From positions 1 through 64,000 of the forward strand of contig NZ_JAWJEJ010000002.1 of assembly GCF_032911445.1 (NCBI RefSeq): a DNA stretch of 64,000 bases. Reading direction: 5' to 3'. Positions 1 through 9,513 of the stretch are shown here, one piece after another. This stretch comes from Sphingomonas sp. HF-S4. GTDB taxonomy: Bacteria > Pseudomonadota > Alphaproteobacteria > Sphingomonadales > Sphingomonadaceae. The stretch's first letter is position 1, and each line of letters opens with the position of its first letter. Made by a program: the position numbers and the translations under genes. The notes beneath the pieces are model-generated. The model had not been told where the DNA came from. It saw only the letters and a program-made list of their open reading frames with translations, and did no database searches.

Positions 1-473
1 AGACCAGGAGCCGCCGCCCACATGTCCCTTCATCAATTCAACAATGTCAAAGAGCGCAAAACACCGACGCCCCAGCCTACCCCTTTTTCTCGGGGCGAAC
101 CGTGCGCCTGGTTTTTGGTGACCACTCCAGCGCCCCGTGTGGGCCGCCGCTGCGGTGAGAGGGCATTTATGAGGGTCCCCCGCAACCGTCAACCCACAGA
201 ATCGAAAAAAGTGACAGATCCGCGACTTTTATGTCGTTTTCCCGCACGCATTCCCGCGCCAACCCGCCAGTCGCCACTCTATATATGGCGGCGCCGTAAT
301 TCTAGCCCTTTCCGCAGGCGCTTGTACGCGCGATCGCTGCATTCCCTGCAGGGACGACTCGCCCCGCCGCCGACTCGAACGTCGCGCGTGCGCCTCGACC
401 TGCCTCCCGGGCGACTTGCCGTTTGGGTGGCCACGCGGCATGGGAGCGGCTCGCTAGGACGTAAGAGGCATAT
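1..473. other. Upstream intergenic region, no convincing gene
   Basis: This 473-base stretch holds no reading frame that looks like a protein; the one open plus-strand frame is arginine- and proline-rich and matches no family I know. A minus-strand ATG at 21-23 (GTG also possible at the next bases) preceded by a purine-rich stretch could be the first codons of a gene that leaves the window to the left, but only seven codons are visible. The bases just before 474 carry AAGAGG, a ribosome binding site for the first gene. Confidence 0.4.
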
Positions 474-1412
474 ATGAAGGACAGGCTGGTAACGCTGATC
501 GGCGGCGGCGGATTTCTGGGGCGCTATGTCGCACAGGAACTCTATCGCGCAGGAGCCCGCGTCCGCATCGCGCAGACGCGGCCGCGCGACGCCTGGTTCC
601 TCAAGACCCAGGGCGGGCTCGGCCAGACCCAGTTCGCCGCGACCGACACCACCCGCGCCGACAGCGTCGCCCGCGCGATCGAAGGATCGGATCTGGTGGT
701 CAATCTCGCCGGCACCTTCGGCAGCGCGATGCAGAAGGTCCATGTCGACGGCGCACGCAACGTCGCCGAGGCGGCTCGGAATGCCGGTGCGACCGCGCTC
801 GTCCATATCTCGGCGATCGGCGCCGATTCGGATTCTGATTCGGCCTATGGACGCTCCAAGGCGCAGGGCGAACAGGCCGTGCTGGGCGCCTTCCCCAATG
901 CCACCATCCTGCGCCCCTCGGTGATGTTCGGGCGCGAGGATGCGTTCGTGAACCGATTCGCCGGGCTGATCGCCGCAGCACCGGTTGTGCCGGTGCTTCG
1001 CGGCGAAGCGCGCTTCCAGCCTGCTTATGTCGCCGACGTCGCGGCGGCGGTAGTAAAGGCGATCGAGGATCCCGCCACCTATGGCGGACACCTCTACGAG
1101 CTCGGCGGCCCCGATGTGGTGACGATGGCCGAGCTCCATCGCTGGATCGCCGCGACGATCGGCCGACCCGACCGATTCGTCGCGCTGCCCGATGCATTGG
1201 GCGGGCTGATCGCGACGTTCGGCGCGCTGCCCGGCGCCCCGATCACCCGCGACCAATGGCTGATGCTCCAGCACGACAATGTCGCCGCGGCCGGCAGCGA
1301 AGGCTTTGCCGCGTTCGGGATCACCCCGACGCCGCTCGCGACCGTCGCACCGGCCTGGCTCGTCCGCTTCCGGCGCCACGGCCGGTTCGGCCGGCTCGGC
1401 GCCGCCGCCTGA
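474..1412 (+). CDS. Complex I NDUFA9-type NAD(P)-binding protein
   Basis: A 312-residue protein of the atypical short-chain dehydrogenase group that in alphaproteobacteria is named complex I NDUFA9 subunit family. The N-terminal Rossmann loop GGGGFLG lies at residues 10-16. A later YGRSKAQGE stretch resembles the YxxxK site of the extended SDR fold. NDUFA9 relatives bind NADPH and are accessory to NADH dehydrogenase; a free NAD(P)-dependent epimerase or reductase role is also possible. AAGAGG five to six bases upstream supports the ATG. It lies 69 bases before uppP on the same strand, so the two may be cotranscribed. Confidence 0.85.
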   Translation: MKDRLVTLIGGGGFLGRYVAQELYRAGARVRIAQTRPRDAWFLKTQGGLGQTQFAATDTTRADSVARAIEGSDLVVNLAGTFGSAMQKVHVDGARNVAEAARNAGATALVHISAIGADSDSDSAYGRSKAQGEQAVLGAFPNATILRPSVMFGREDAFVNRFAGLIAAAPVVPVLRGEARFQPAYVADVAAAVVKAIEDPATYGGHLYELGGPDVVTMAELHRWIAATIGRPDRFVALPDALGGLIATFGALPGAPITRDQWLMLQHDNVAAAGSEGFAAFGITPTPLATVAPAWLVRFRRHGRFGRLGAAA

Positions 1413-1481
1413 ACCGACACTCCCCGAATTGGGGCGGCGGCCGCGGGCCGGCGCCCGTGTGAACGAGAGGCCCCTGCGTAC

Positions 1482-2282
1482 ATGTCCGAACTTCTCGTGG
1501 CGATCCTGCTTGGCATCGTCGAAGGCATCACCGAATTCCTGCCGGTCTCGTCGACCGGGCATTTGATCCTCGCCAGCGAACTGATGGGATATGACGCGGC
1601 GCATTGGGCGGTGTTCAACATCGCGATCCAGCCCGGCGCGATCCTGGCGATCGTCGTACTCTATTGGCGCACCTTCTTCGCCGTGAGCAAGGGACTGCTC
1701 CGCTGGGAAGCGTCGTCGGTGGCATTCGTCCGCAACCTGCTCATCGCCTTCATCCCCGCCGTGGTGCTCGGGCTCGCCTTCGGCGACCAGATCGACGCGC
1801 TGCTCGAGAATGCCAAGGTCGTCGCCTGGGCGCTGATCGTCGGCGGCGTCGCGATCCTCGTCGTCGAGCGATTCGCCAAGACGACCAACGTGCTGGGCAT
1901 CTCGGGCGTCTCGACGATGCAGTCGGTCAAGATCGGGCTGGTCCAGTGCATCGCGATGATCCCGGGCGTGAGCCGGTCGGGCGCGACGATCATGGGCGCA
2001 ATGGCGCTGGGGATCGACCGCCGTACCGCCGCCGATTTCAGCTTCTTCCTTGCGCTGCCAACGCTGACCGGCGCGACCGTGCTCCAGCTCTACAAGCATC
2101 GTGATGCGGTCACTGCGGACAGCATGGGGCTGATCGCGGTGGGGTTCGTAGTCTCCTTCGTGGTTGCGCTGGCAGTGGTAAAGGCGTTCCTGGCGGTAGT
2201 GACCAAGCACGGCTTTGCGCCGTTTGCCTGGTATCGGATCGTCGCCGGCGGCGCCGCGCTGATCTGGCTCTCGCTCCGATAA
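1482..2282 (+). CDS. uppP: Undecaprenyl-diphosphatase
   Basis: A 266-residue polytopic membrane protein of the UppP/BacA family. It removes a phosphate from undecaprenyl diphosphate so that the lipid carrier can be reused for peptidoglycan and surface polysaccharide synthesis. Both family signatures are present: EGITEFLPVSSTGH at residues 14-27 and PGVSRSGATI at about 161-170, which together hold the catalytic Glu, His, Ser and Arg. The length is normal for the family. High-level expression of this family gives bacitracin tolerance in other bacteria (established knowledge). Confidence 0.97.
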   Translation: MSELLVAILLGIVEGITEFLPVSSTGHLILASELMGYDAAHWAVFNIAIQPGAILAIVVLYWRTFFAVSKGLLRWEASSVAFVRNLLIAFIPAVVLGLAFGDQIDALLENAKVVAWALIVGGVAILVVERFAKTTNVLGISGVSTMQSVKIGLVQCIAMIPGVSRSGATIMGAMALGIDRRTAADFSFFLALPTLTGATVLQLYKHRDAVTADSMGLIAVGFVVSFVVALAVVKAFLAVVTKHGFAPFAWYRIVAGGAALIWLSLR

Positions 2283-2404
2283 GGCCGAAACGGACCCTTA
2301 ATGGCGCAATAATCTTGCGGCCGGTCTTGCCGCCGTAGAAAACTGCCCAAATAGGACAGCATTACTGCTTTATTAGCCGATCATGCTGGCATAAGGGCCG
2401 CAGC

Positions 2405-3847
2405 ATGGCAGATGATGCGATGCTTAAATTCGTGGCGCGTGGGCAGCAATACCCCGAGAAGCGCTCGGCCGAACTCCGTGCGGAGGACTTTCGCGAGATC
2501 GCGGAACGCTATGCCGTGCCCGATGCCGAGGCGCAGGCGGGGCGCTGCTCGCAATGCGGCGTGCCCTATTGCTCGGTGCACTGCCCACTGCACAACCACA
2601 TTCCCGACTGGCTCCGCCTCACCGCCGAGGGCCGGCTGCGCGAGGCGTACGAGCTGTCGAACAGCACTTCGACCATGCCCGAGATCTGCGGTCGCATCTG
2701 CCCGCAGGACCGGCTGTGCGAAGGCAATTGCGTGATCGAATTCTCGGGCCACGGTGCCGTGACGATCGGATCGGTCGAGAAGTTCATCACCGACAAGGCC
2801 TGGGAAGAAGGCTGGGTCGAGCCGGTCAAGGTCGGCCCGGCGCGCGGCCAGTCGATCGGGATCATCGGCGCGGGCCCGGCGGGGCTCAGCGCCGCCGAGT
2901 ATCTGCGCGAGCTGGGCTATGACGTCCATGTCTATGACCGGCACGATCGCGCCGGCGGCCTGCTCACTTATGGCATCCCAGGCTTCAAGCTCGAGAAGGA
3001 AGTGGTGATGCGGCGCGTCGCGCGGCTCGCCGAGGCGGGCATCACCTTTCACACCAGCTTTGAGGTCGGCCGCGACGCGACGCTCGACCAGCTACGCGCC
3101 AAGCATGACGGCATTCTGATCGCGACCGGCGTCTACAAGACCCGCGGGATCAAGGCGCCCGGCGTCGGCGCCAGGGGCATCGTCGAGGCGCTCGACTATC
3201 TGACCGCGTCGAACCGCAAGAGCTTCGGCGACGTGGTCCCCGCCTTCGACGACGGCAGCCTGAACGCGCAGGGCAAGAACGTCGTGGTGATCGGCGGCGG
3301 CGACACCGCGATGGATTGCGTCCGCACCGCGATCCGCCAGGGCGCGGCTTCGGTGAAGTGCCTCTATCGCCGCGACCGCGCCAACATGCCGGGATCGCAG
3401 CGCGAGGTGGCCAATGCCGAGGAGGAAGGCGTCGAGTTCGTCTGGCTCTCCGGCCCCGAAGCCTTTGACGGCGGCGACAAGGTCACCGGCGTGCGTGCGA
3501 CGAAGATGCGGCTCGGCGCGCCCGACGCCTCGGGCCGCCGCGCACCCGAAGTCGATCCGGGCGGCGCGTTCCAGCTGCCCGCCGACCTGGTCATCAAGGC
3601 GCTCGGCTTCGAGGCCGAGGACCTGCCCAAGCTGTTCGGCGCCGAAGGCCTCGGCGTCACGCGCTGGGGCACGCTGCGCACCGACGGCAAGTCGATGATG
3701 ACCAGCCTCGACGGCGTGTTCGCGGCGGGCGACATCGTTCGCGGCGCGAGCCTGGTGGTCTGGGCGATCCGCGATGGCCGCGACGTTGCGGCGCATATGC
3801 ATAAATATCTCAAAACCAAGGCGGCCGACGCGAAGGTGGCAGCATGA
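2405..3847 (+). CDS. gltD: Glutamate synthase (NADPH) small subunit
   Basis: A 480-residue beta subunit of NADPH-dependent glutamate synthase. It takes electrons from NADPH through FAD and passes them to the large subunit to reduce 2-oxoglutarate plus glutamine to two glutamates. The N-terminus carries two cysteine clusters for [4Fe-4S] centres: CSQCGVPYCSVHCP at about 48-61 and CGRICPQDRLCEGNC at about 95-109. The FAD loop IGAGPAGLSAAEY is near 153 and the NADPH loop IGGGDTAMDC near 295. The stop overlaps the start of the next gene by four bases (ATGA), and gltB follows two genes on, so this is one operon. Confidence 0.97.
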   Translation: MADDAMLKFVARGQQYPEKRSAELRAEDFREIAERYAVPDAEAQAGRCSQCGVPYCSVHCPLHNHIPDWLRLTAEGRLREAYELSNSTSTMPEICGRICPQDRLCEGNCVIEFSGHGAVTIGSVEKFITDKAWEEGWVEPVKVGPARGQSIGIIGAGPAGLSAAEYLRELGYDVHVYDRHDRAGGLLTYGIPGFKLEKEVVMRRVARLAEAGITFHTSFEVGRDATLDQLRAKHDGILIATGVYKTRGIKAPGVGARGIVEALDYLTASNRKSFGDVVPAFDDGSLNAQGKNVVVIGGGDTAMDCVRTAIRQGAASVKCLYRRDRANMPGSQREVANAEEEGVEFVWLSGPEAFDGGDKVTGVRATKMRLGAPDASGRRAPEVDPGGAFQLPADLVIKALGFEAEDLPKLFGAEGLGVTRWGTLRTDGKSMMTSLDGVFAAGDIVRGASLVVWAIRDGRDVAAHMHKYLKTKAADAKVAA

Positions 3848-4482
3848 CCCCAATTCTTTCCGCACTCGCGCTGACGCTCGCGACGCCGGGCCAGGCCGCG
3901 CCCACCCCTACCACGACGACCGCCGCGCCCGACCCCGCCCGGCTCGCCGTCGCGCAGAAGGTGGTGGCCAAGCTGGTGCCGGAAGGCGTGTACCTCCGGA
4001 TGATGCGCGATGCCTATCCACAGATGATGGACGCGATGATCGCGCAGATGAGCGGGATATCTGCCGACCAGCTCGGCGAAGGCAAGGGCAAGACGCTCGA
4101 GCAGGCCGCCGCCGAGAAGGACCCCGCGTTTCGCGAGCGCCTGAAGATCATGACCCGCGTGATGGGCGAGGAGATGGGCAAGCTGATGGACAAGCTCGAG
4201 CCGCGCGTCCGCTCGGCGCTCGGCAAGTCGTTCGCGCGGCGGTTCACGCTCCAGCAACTCAACGACCTCGACGGCTTCTTCGCGACGCCCTCGGGCACGG
4301 CGTTCGCGAAGGACTATCTGCTGACCTTTATGGACCCCGAGATGATGCAGGAAATGTCGGCCGCGGCGCCCGAGATGATGCGCGCGATGCCGGCGATCAT
4401 GGAGCGCGTCGAAAAGGAAACCGCGCATCTGCCGCCGGCGCCTAAGCCGAGCGAACCCGAGCTTGAGGCCGAGGACGAGTGA
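3844..4482 (+). CDS. DUF2059-like secreted protein between gltD and gltB
   Basis: A 212-residue protein with an N-terminal Sec signal peptide (first ~19 residues ending near GQAAP) and an acidic C-terminus. The body is helical and methionine-rich. The segment FTLQQLNDLDGFFATPSGTAFAKDY at about 137-161 fits the DUF2059 pattern (a loosely conserved aromatic-rich helix, then a tPxG turn). Its function is unknown. It overlaps gltD by four bases and gltB by one, so it is translated with glutamate synthase although it should act in the periplasm. The family call is by eye. Confidence 0.72.
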   Translation: MTPILSALALTLATPGQAAPTPTTTTAAPDPARLAVAQKVVAKLVPEGVYLRMMRDAYPQMMDAMIAQMSGISADQLGEGKGKTLEQAAAEKDPAFRERLKIMTRVMGEEMGKLMDKLEPRVRSALGKSFARRFTLQQLNDLDGFFATPSGTAFAKDYLLTFMDPEMMQEMSAAAPEMMRAMPAIMERVEKETAHLPPAPKPSEPELEAEDE

Positions 4483-7400
4483 TGACCATCGAGAGCGAAC
4501 GTACCCGCCTTGCCCGCGAGGGCATGTACCGCCCCGACTTCGAAGGCGATGCCTGCGGCGTGGGCATGGTCGCGGCGACCGACGGCCAGCCGTCGCGCCG
4601 CGTCGTCCAGTCGGCGATCGATGCGCTGAAGGCGGTGTGGCACCGCGGCGCCGTCGACGCCGACGGCAAGACCGGCGACGGCGCGGGCATCCATGTCGAT
4701 CTGCCGGTGCGCTTCTTCGACGATGCGATCGCCGCGGGCGGGCATCGCGTGCTGCCCAATCGCCTCGCCGTGGGGATGATCTTCCTGCCGCGCACCGATC
4801 TGGGCGCGCAGGAGGACTGCCGCACGATCGTCGAATCGGAGATCATCGAGGCGGGCTACACCATCTATGGCTGGCGCCAGGTGCCGGTCGACGTCTCGGT
4901 CATCGGGATGAAGGCGCAGGCGACGCGCCCCGAGATCGAGCAGATCATGATCGCCGGGCCCGAGCCCGACGCGGTCGATGCGGCCGAGTTCGAGAAGAAC
5001 CTGTATCTGATCCGCCGCCGGATCGAGAAGCGCGTGATCGCCGCGCAGATCAGCGGTTTCTACATCTGCTCGCTGTCGACGCGTTCGATCATCTACAAGG
5101 GGCTGTTCCTCGCCGAGAGCCTCAGCGAGTTCTACCCCGATCTCAAGGACGAGCGCTTCACCAGCCGGGTGGCGATCTTCCACCAGCGTTATTCGACCAA
5201 CACCTTCCCGCAATGGTGGCTGGCGCAGCCGTTCCGCTGCCTTGCGCACAATGGCGAGATCAACACGATCCGCGGCAACAAGAACTGGATGCTCAGCCAC
5301 GAGATCAAGATGGCGAGCATCGCCTTCGGCGAGCAGAGCGAGGACATCAAGCCGGTGATCCCGGCGGGCGCATCCGACACTGCCGCGCTCGACGCGGTGT
5401 TCGAGGCGATCTGCCGTTCGGGGCGCGACGCGCCGACCGCCAAGCTGATGCTGGTACCCGAGGCGTGGGACGACAACGACACCCCCGAATCGCACCTCGC
5501 GATGTACAAGTATCTCGCCAGCGTGATGGAGCCGTGGGACGGCCCCGCGGCGCTGGCGATGACCGACGGGCGCTGGGCCGTGGCGGGCGTCGACCGCAAC
5601 GCGCTGCGCCCGCTGCGCTATACCCAGACCTCCGACGGGTTGCTGATCGTCGGATCGGAGACGGGCATGGTCCAGGTCGCCGAGACCAGCGTCGTCGCCA
5701 AGGGCCGGATGGGCCCGGGGCAGATGATCGCGGTCGATCTCGATAACGGCGTGCTGTTCGACGATACCGCGATCAAGGACCGCATCGCCGGGGAGGCGAA
5801 TTATGCCGCGATGATCGGCGAATTCCTCACCCTCGACGACCTTCCCGCCATTGCCGATGAGGCCGGCTATGACCGCGCCGAGCTGACGCGCCGCCAGGTC
5901 GCCGCCGGCCAGACGCTCGAGGACATGGAGCTGATCCTTGCGCCGATGGTCGAGACCGCGAAGGAAGCGATCGGATCGATGGGCGACGATACCCCGCTCG
6001 CGGTGATCTCGGACAAGCCGCGGCTGATCAGTCAGTTCTTCCGCCAGAATTTCAGCCAGGTCACCAACCCGCCGATCGACTCGCTGCGCGAGCGCCAGGT
6101 GATGACCCTGCGCACCCGCTTCGGGAACCTGGCGAACATCCTCGACACCGAAGGCGCGCCGAGCCGCGTGCTCGTACTCGAGAGCCCGGTGCTGACCAAT
6201 GCCGACTGGCATCGCCTGCGCGCGCATTTCGGCACGCAATCGGCCGAGATCGACTGCACCTTCGAGGCGAAGGGCGGGCCCGATGCATTGCGCGCCGCGA
6301 TCACCCGCATCCGCAGCCAGGCCGAACAGGCGGTCCGCGCCGGCTGCACCGAGCTGTTCCTCACCGACGAGCATTGCGACGAGACCAAGGTCGCGATCGC
6401 GGGCGTGCTCGCCGCAGCCGCGGTGCACACCCATCTCGTTCGCCGCGGCCTGCGCAGCTACGCCTCGGTCAACGTCCGCAGCGCCGAATGCCTCGACACG
6501 CATTATTATGCAGTGCTGATCGGCGTCGGCGCGACCACGGTGAACGCCTATCTCACCGAGGCGTCGATCGCCGATCGCCAGGCGCGCGGGCTGTTCGGCG
6601 ACATCAGCCTGAAGGACTGCCTCAAGCGCCACCGCAAGGCGATCGACGAGGGGCTGCTCAAGATCCTGTCGAAGATGGGCATCGCGGTGATCTCGTCGTA
6701 TCGCGGCGGCTATAACTTCGAAGCGGTCGGATTGAGCCGCGCGCTGGTCAACGACCTGTTCCCCGGCATGCCCGCCAAGATCTCGGGAGAAGGCTATGCC
6801 TCGCTCCATCTGAGCGCGATGATGCGCCACGAGGCGGCGTATGACCGCGGCGTCGCGACGCTGCCGATCGGCGGCTTCTATCGCCAGCGCCACGGTGGCG
6901 AGACGCATGCCTATTCGGCGCAGCTGATGCATCTGCTGCAGACTGCGGTCTCGACCGACAGCTATTCGAGCTACCTGCAATTCTCGCGCGGCGTGCGCGA
7001 CATGCCGCCGGTCTATCTGCGCGACTTGCTCGAGTTCAACTTTCCCAACGAAGGCGTGGCGATCGAGCAGGTCGAGGCGATCACCGAGATCCGCAAGCGC
7101 TTCGTCACCCCGGGCATGTCGCTGGGCGCGCTGTCGCCCGAAGCGCACGAGACGCTCGCCATCGCGATGAACCGCATCGGCGCCAAGGCGGTTTCGGGCG
7201 AGGGCGGCGAGGACAAGATCCGCTACACGCCGTACGAAAATGGCGACAACGCCAATTCGGTGATCAAGCAGATCGCGTCGGGGCGCTTCGGGGTGACCGC
7301 CGAATATCTCAACGCGTGCGACGAGATCGAGATCAAGGTGGCCCAAGGCGCAAAGCCCGGCGAGGGCGGCCAGCTGCCCGGCTTCAAGGTCACCGAATTC

Positions 7401-8990
7401 ATCGCCAAGCTGCGCCATGCGACGCCCGGCGTGACGCTGATCAGCCCGCCGCCGCACCACGACATCTATTCGATCGAGGACCTGGCGCAGCTCATCTACG
7501 ACTTGAAGATGATCAATCCGCGGGCGCGGGTGTGCGTCAAGTTGGTGTCCTCCGCCGGCATCGGCACGGTCGCGGCGGGTGTCGCAAAAGCCCACGCAGA
7601 CGTGATCCTCGTTGCCGGGCATGTCGGCGGCACCGGCGCGAGCCCGCAGACGTCGGTCAAATATGCCGGCACGCCGTGGGAAATGGGGCTGACCGAAGTC
7701 AACCAGACGCTCACCCTCAACGGGCTGCGCGGCCGCGTCGTGCTGCGCACCGATGGCGGGCTCAAGACCGGGCGCGACATCGTCATCGCCGCCATCCTCG
7801 GCGCCGAGGAGTTCGGCATCGGCACGCTGAGCCTGGTCGCGATGGGCTGCATCATGGTCCGCCAGTGCCATTCGAACACGTGCCCCGTCGGCGTGTGCAC
7901 CCAGGACGCGAAGCTGCGCGAGAAGTTCGTCGGCACGCCCGAGCGCGTCATCAACCTGATGACCTTCATCGCCGAGGAAGTCCGCGAGATCCTCGCCAAG
8001 CTGGGCTATAAGAGCCTCGACGAGATCGTCGGCCGCACCGAGCTGCTGCGCCAGGTCAGCCGCGGCGCCGAGCATCTCGACGATCTCGACTTGAACCCGA
8101 TCCTCGCCAAGGTCGATGCCGACGAGAGCGAGCGGCGCTTCAGCCTGGGCACCTTCCGCAATGAAGTACCCGACAGCCTCGACGCGCAGATGATCCGCGA
8201 CGCGGCGGCGGTGTTCTCACGCGGCGAGAAGATGCAGCTGACCTACAGCGTCCGCAACACGCACCGCGCGGTAGGCACGCGGCTTTCGAGCGAAGTCACG
8301 CGGAAGTTCGGGATGTCGACGCTTAACGACAACCACGTTCAGGTCCGCCTGCGCGGCTCGGCGGGGCAGTCGCTCGGTGCGTTCCTGTGCAAGGGCATCA
8401 CGTTGGAAGTGTTCGGCGACGCCAACGACTATGTCGGCAAGGGGTTGTCGGGGGGCGTCATCGTCGTCCGCCCGATGGTGAGCTCGCCGCTCGCATCGCA
8501 GGACAACACGATCATCGGCAACACCGTGCTCTACGGCGCGACGTCGGGCCGGCTGTTTGCCGCGGGCCAGGCGGGCGAGCGCTTCGCGGTGCGCAATTCG
8601 GGCGCCGAAGTGGTGGTCGAGGGCTGCGGCGCGAACGGGTGCGAGTACATGACCGGCGGCGTCGCGGTAGTGCTCGGCAAGGTGGGGATGAACTTCGGCG
8701 CGGGGATGACCGGCGGCATGGCGTTCGTCTACGACGCCGATGGCAGCTTCGAGGGCCGCGCCAACCCTGAGAACATCACCTGGCGGCGACTGGGCTCGGC
8801 GCATTGGGAGGGGCGTGTTCGCGATCTGATTCGCGCCCATGCCGAGGCGACCGACAGCAAATGGTCGCGCGGTATCCTTGAGGATTGGGACCGCGTGGTC
8901 GGCCATTTCTGGCAGGTCGTACCCAAGGAGATGCTGACTCGCCTGCCGCATCCGCTGAGCGACGAAGTCGAGCTGGTCGCGGCGGAATAG
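4482..8990 (+). CDS. gltB: Glutamate synthase (NADPH) large subunit
   Basis: A 1502-residue alpha subunit. The order is an N-terminal glutamine amidotransferase domain, a central domain, an FMN-binding synthase domain and a C-terminal beta-helix (GXGXG) domain. The mature N-terminal nucleophile is Cys25 in the sequence DFEGDACGVGM, exposed after removal of a short propeptide. The [3Fe-4S] cysteines are visible in CIMVRQCHSNTCPVGVC starting at residue 1123. I use the ATG at 4482, which overlaps the previous stop as TGATG; a GTG one codon earlier is open too. The length is typical. With gltD it completes the GOGAT enzyme. Confidence 0.97.
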   Translation: MTIESERTRLAREGMYRPDFEGDACGVGMVAATDGQPSRRVVQSAIDALKAVWHRGAVDADGKTGDGAGIHVDLPVRFFDDAIAAGGHRVLPNRLAVGMIFLPRTDLGAQEDCRTIVESEIIEAGYTIYGWRQVPVDVSVIGMKAQATRPEIEQIMIAGPEPDAVDAAEFEKNLYLIRRRIEKRVIAAQISGFYICSLSTRSIIYKGLFLAESLSEFYPDLKDERFTSRVAIFHQRYSTNTFPQWWLAQPFRCLAHNGEINTIRGNKNWMLSHEIKMASIAFGEQSEDIKPVIPAGASDTAALDAVFEAICRSGRDAPTAKLMLVPEAWDDNDTPESHLAMYKYLASVMEPWDGPAALAMTDGRWAVAGVDRNALRPLRYTQTSDGLLIVGSETGMVQVAETSVVAKGRMGPGQMIAVDLDNGVLFDDTAIKDRIAGEANYAAMIGEFLTLDDLPAIADEAGYDRAELTRRQVAAGQTLEDMELILAPMVETAKEAIGSMGDDTPLAVISDKPRLISQFFRQNFSQVTNPPIDSLRERQVMTLRTRFGNLANILDTEGAPSRVLVLESPVLTNADWHRLRAHFGTQSAEIDCTFEAKGGPDALRAAITRIRSQAEQAVRAGCTELFLTDEHCDETKVAIAGVLAAAAVHTHLVRRGLRSYASVNVRSAECLDTHYYAVLIGVGATTVNAYLTEASIADRQARGLFGDISLKDCLKRHRKAIDEGLLKILSKMGIAVISSYRGGYNFEAVGLSRALVNDLFPGMPAKISGEGYASLHLSAMMRHEAAYDRGVATLPIGGFYRQRHGGETHAYSAQLMHLLQTAVSTDSYSSYLQFSRGVRDMPPVYLRDLLEFNFPNEGVAIEQVEAITEIRKRFVTPGMSLGALSPEAHETLAIAMNRIGAKAVSGEGGEDKIRYTPYENGDNANSVIKQIASGRFGVTAEYLNACDEIEIKVAQGAKPGEGGQLPGFKVTEFIAKLRHATPGVTLISPPPHHDIYSIEDLAQLIYDLKMINPRARVCVKLVSSAGIGTVAAGVAKAHADVILVAGHVGGTGASPQTSVKYAGTPWEMGLTEVNQTLTLNGLRGRVVLRTDGGLKTGRDIVIAAILGAEEFGIGTLSLVAMGCIMVRQCHSNTCPVGVCTQDAKLREKFVGTPERVINLMTFIAEEVREILAKLGYKSLDEIVGRTELLRQVSRGAEHLDDLDLNPILAKVDADESERRFSLGTFRNEVPDSLDAQMIRDAAAVFSRGEKMQLTYSVRNTHRAVGTRLSSEVTRKFGMSTLNDNHVQVRLRGSAGQSLGAFLCKGITLEVFGDANDYVGKGLSGGVIVVRPMVSSPLASQDNTIIGNTVLYGATSGRLFAAGQAGERFAVRNSGAEVVVEGCGANGCEYMTGGVAVVLGKVGMNFGAGMTGGMAFVYDADGSFEGRANPENITWRRLGSAHWEGRVRDLIRAHAEATDSKWSRGILEDWDRVVGHFWQVVPKEMLTRLPHPLSDEVELVAAE

Positions 8991-9057
8991 CCGTTCATCG
9001 CGTGCTAAGCCGTTGGGATTGATGTATAAGGCGTTCCTGCCGACTCGGGAGAATGTC

Positions 9058-9468
9058 ATGCGTCTGGTTCCCATCGCCGCCGCGCTCTGCGCGATCGCCC
9101 TGCCCGCCGCCGCGCAGACGCGCGAGGCCGACGCCGTGCAGCGGCTCCAGGATCCGATGGTCCAGGAAGGCGTCGCGATGGCGATGAGCGCGCTGGCGGG
9201 GATCGTGCTCGATACGCGCGTCGGGCCGCTGGCGCATTATGCCGATCCGCGCGAAGGCATCCGCCCGACCGACACGCTGCGCGACGTCCAGCGCCGCCGC
9301 GATCCCGCGTTCGAGGCGCGGCTGCACGAGCAGACCCGCCGCGCGGTTGCCGGCGTCGGCGTGGTTGCGGGCGACGCGATGGCGATGTCGGGCGAGCTTG
9401 CGCGCACTGCGGATCGGCTTCGCGATGCCTTGTCGGGGCTCAGCGCCGCCTATGGCGAGGATTATTGA
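9058..9468 (+). CDS. Small secreted protein of unknown function
   Basis: A 136-residue protein that I do not recognise. The first ~20 residues (MRLVPIAAALCAIALPAAAQ) form a clear Sec signal peptide ending in the AxA cleavage motif. The rest is helical, with an alanine/methionine-rich hydrophobic patch (GVAMAMSALAGIVL) and a charged tail. I prefer the ATG at 9058 over one 45 bases upstream because the signal peptide then begins at the N-terminus. It lies 67 bases after gltB and 45 before a GST gene, on the same strand. Confidence 0.75.
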   Translation: MRLVPIAAALCAIALPAAAQTREADAVQRLQDPMVQEGVAMAMSALAGIVLDTRVGPLAHYADPREGIRPTDTLRDVQRRRDPAFEARLHEQTRRAVAGVGVVAGDAMAMSGELARTADRLRDALSGLSAAYGEDY

Positions 9469-9513
9469 CGCATCGGCTGGACGCGCCGCGCGTCTGCACT
9501 AGATACGGGCTGC

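Noticed and set aside
279..2210. Long minus-strand open frame (643 codons) opposite the first two genes
   Set aside because: It is rich in Arg, His, Asp and Gly with no recognisable domain and lies antisense to clear genes. Such frames are common by chance in high-GC DNA.
4314..8075. Minus-strand open frame of 1253 codons opposite gltB
   Set aside because: Composition is typical of an antisense shadow (Ala, Arg, Asp, His, no domain); gltB on the plus strand has full motifs.
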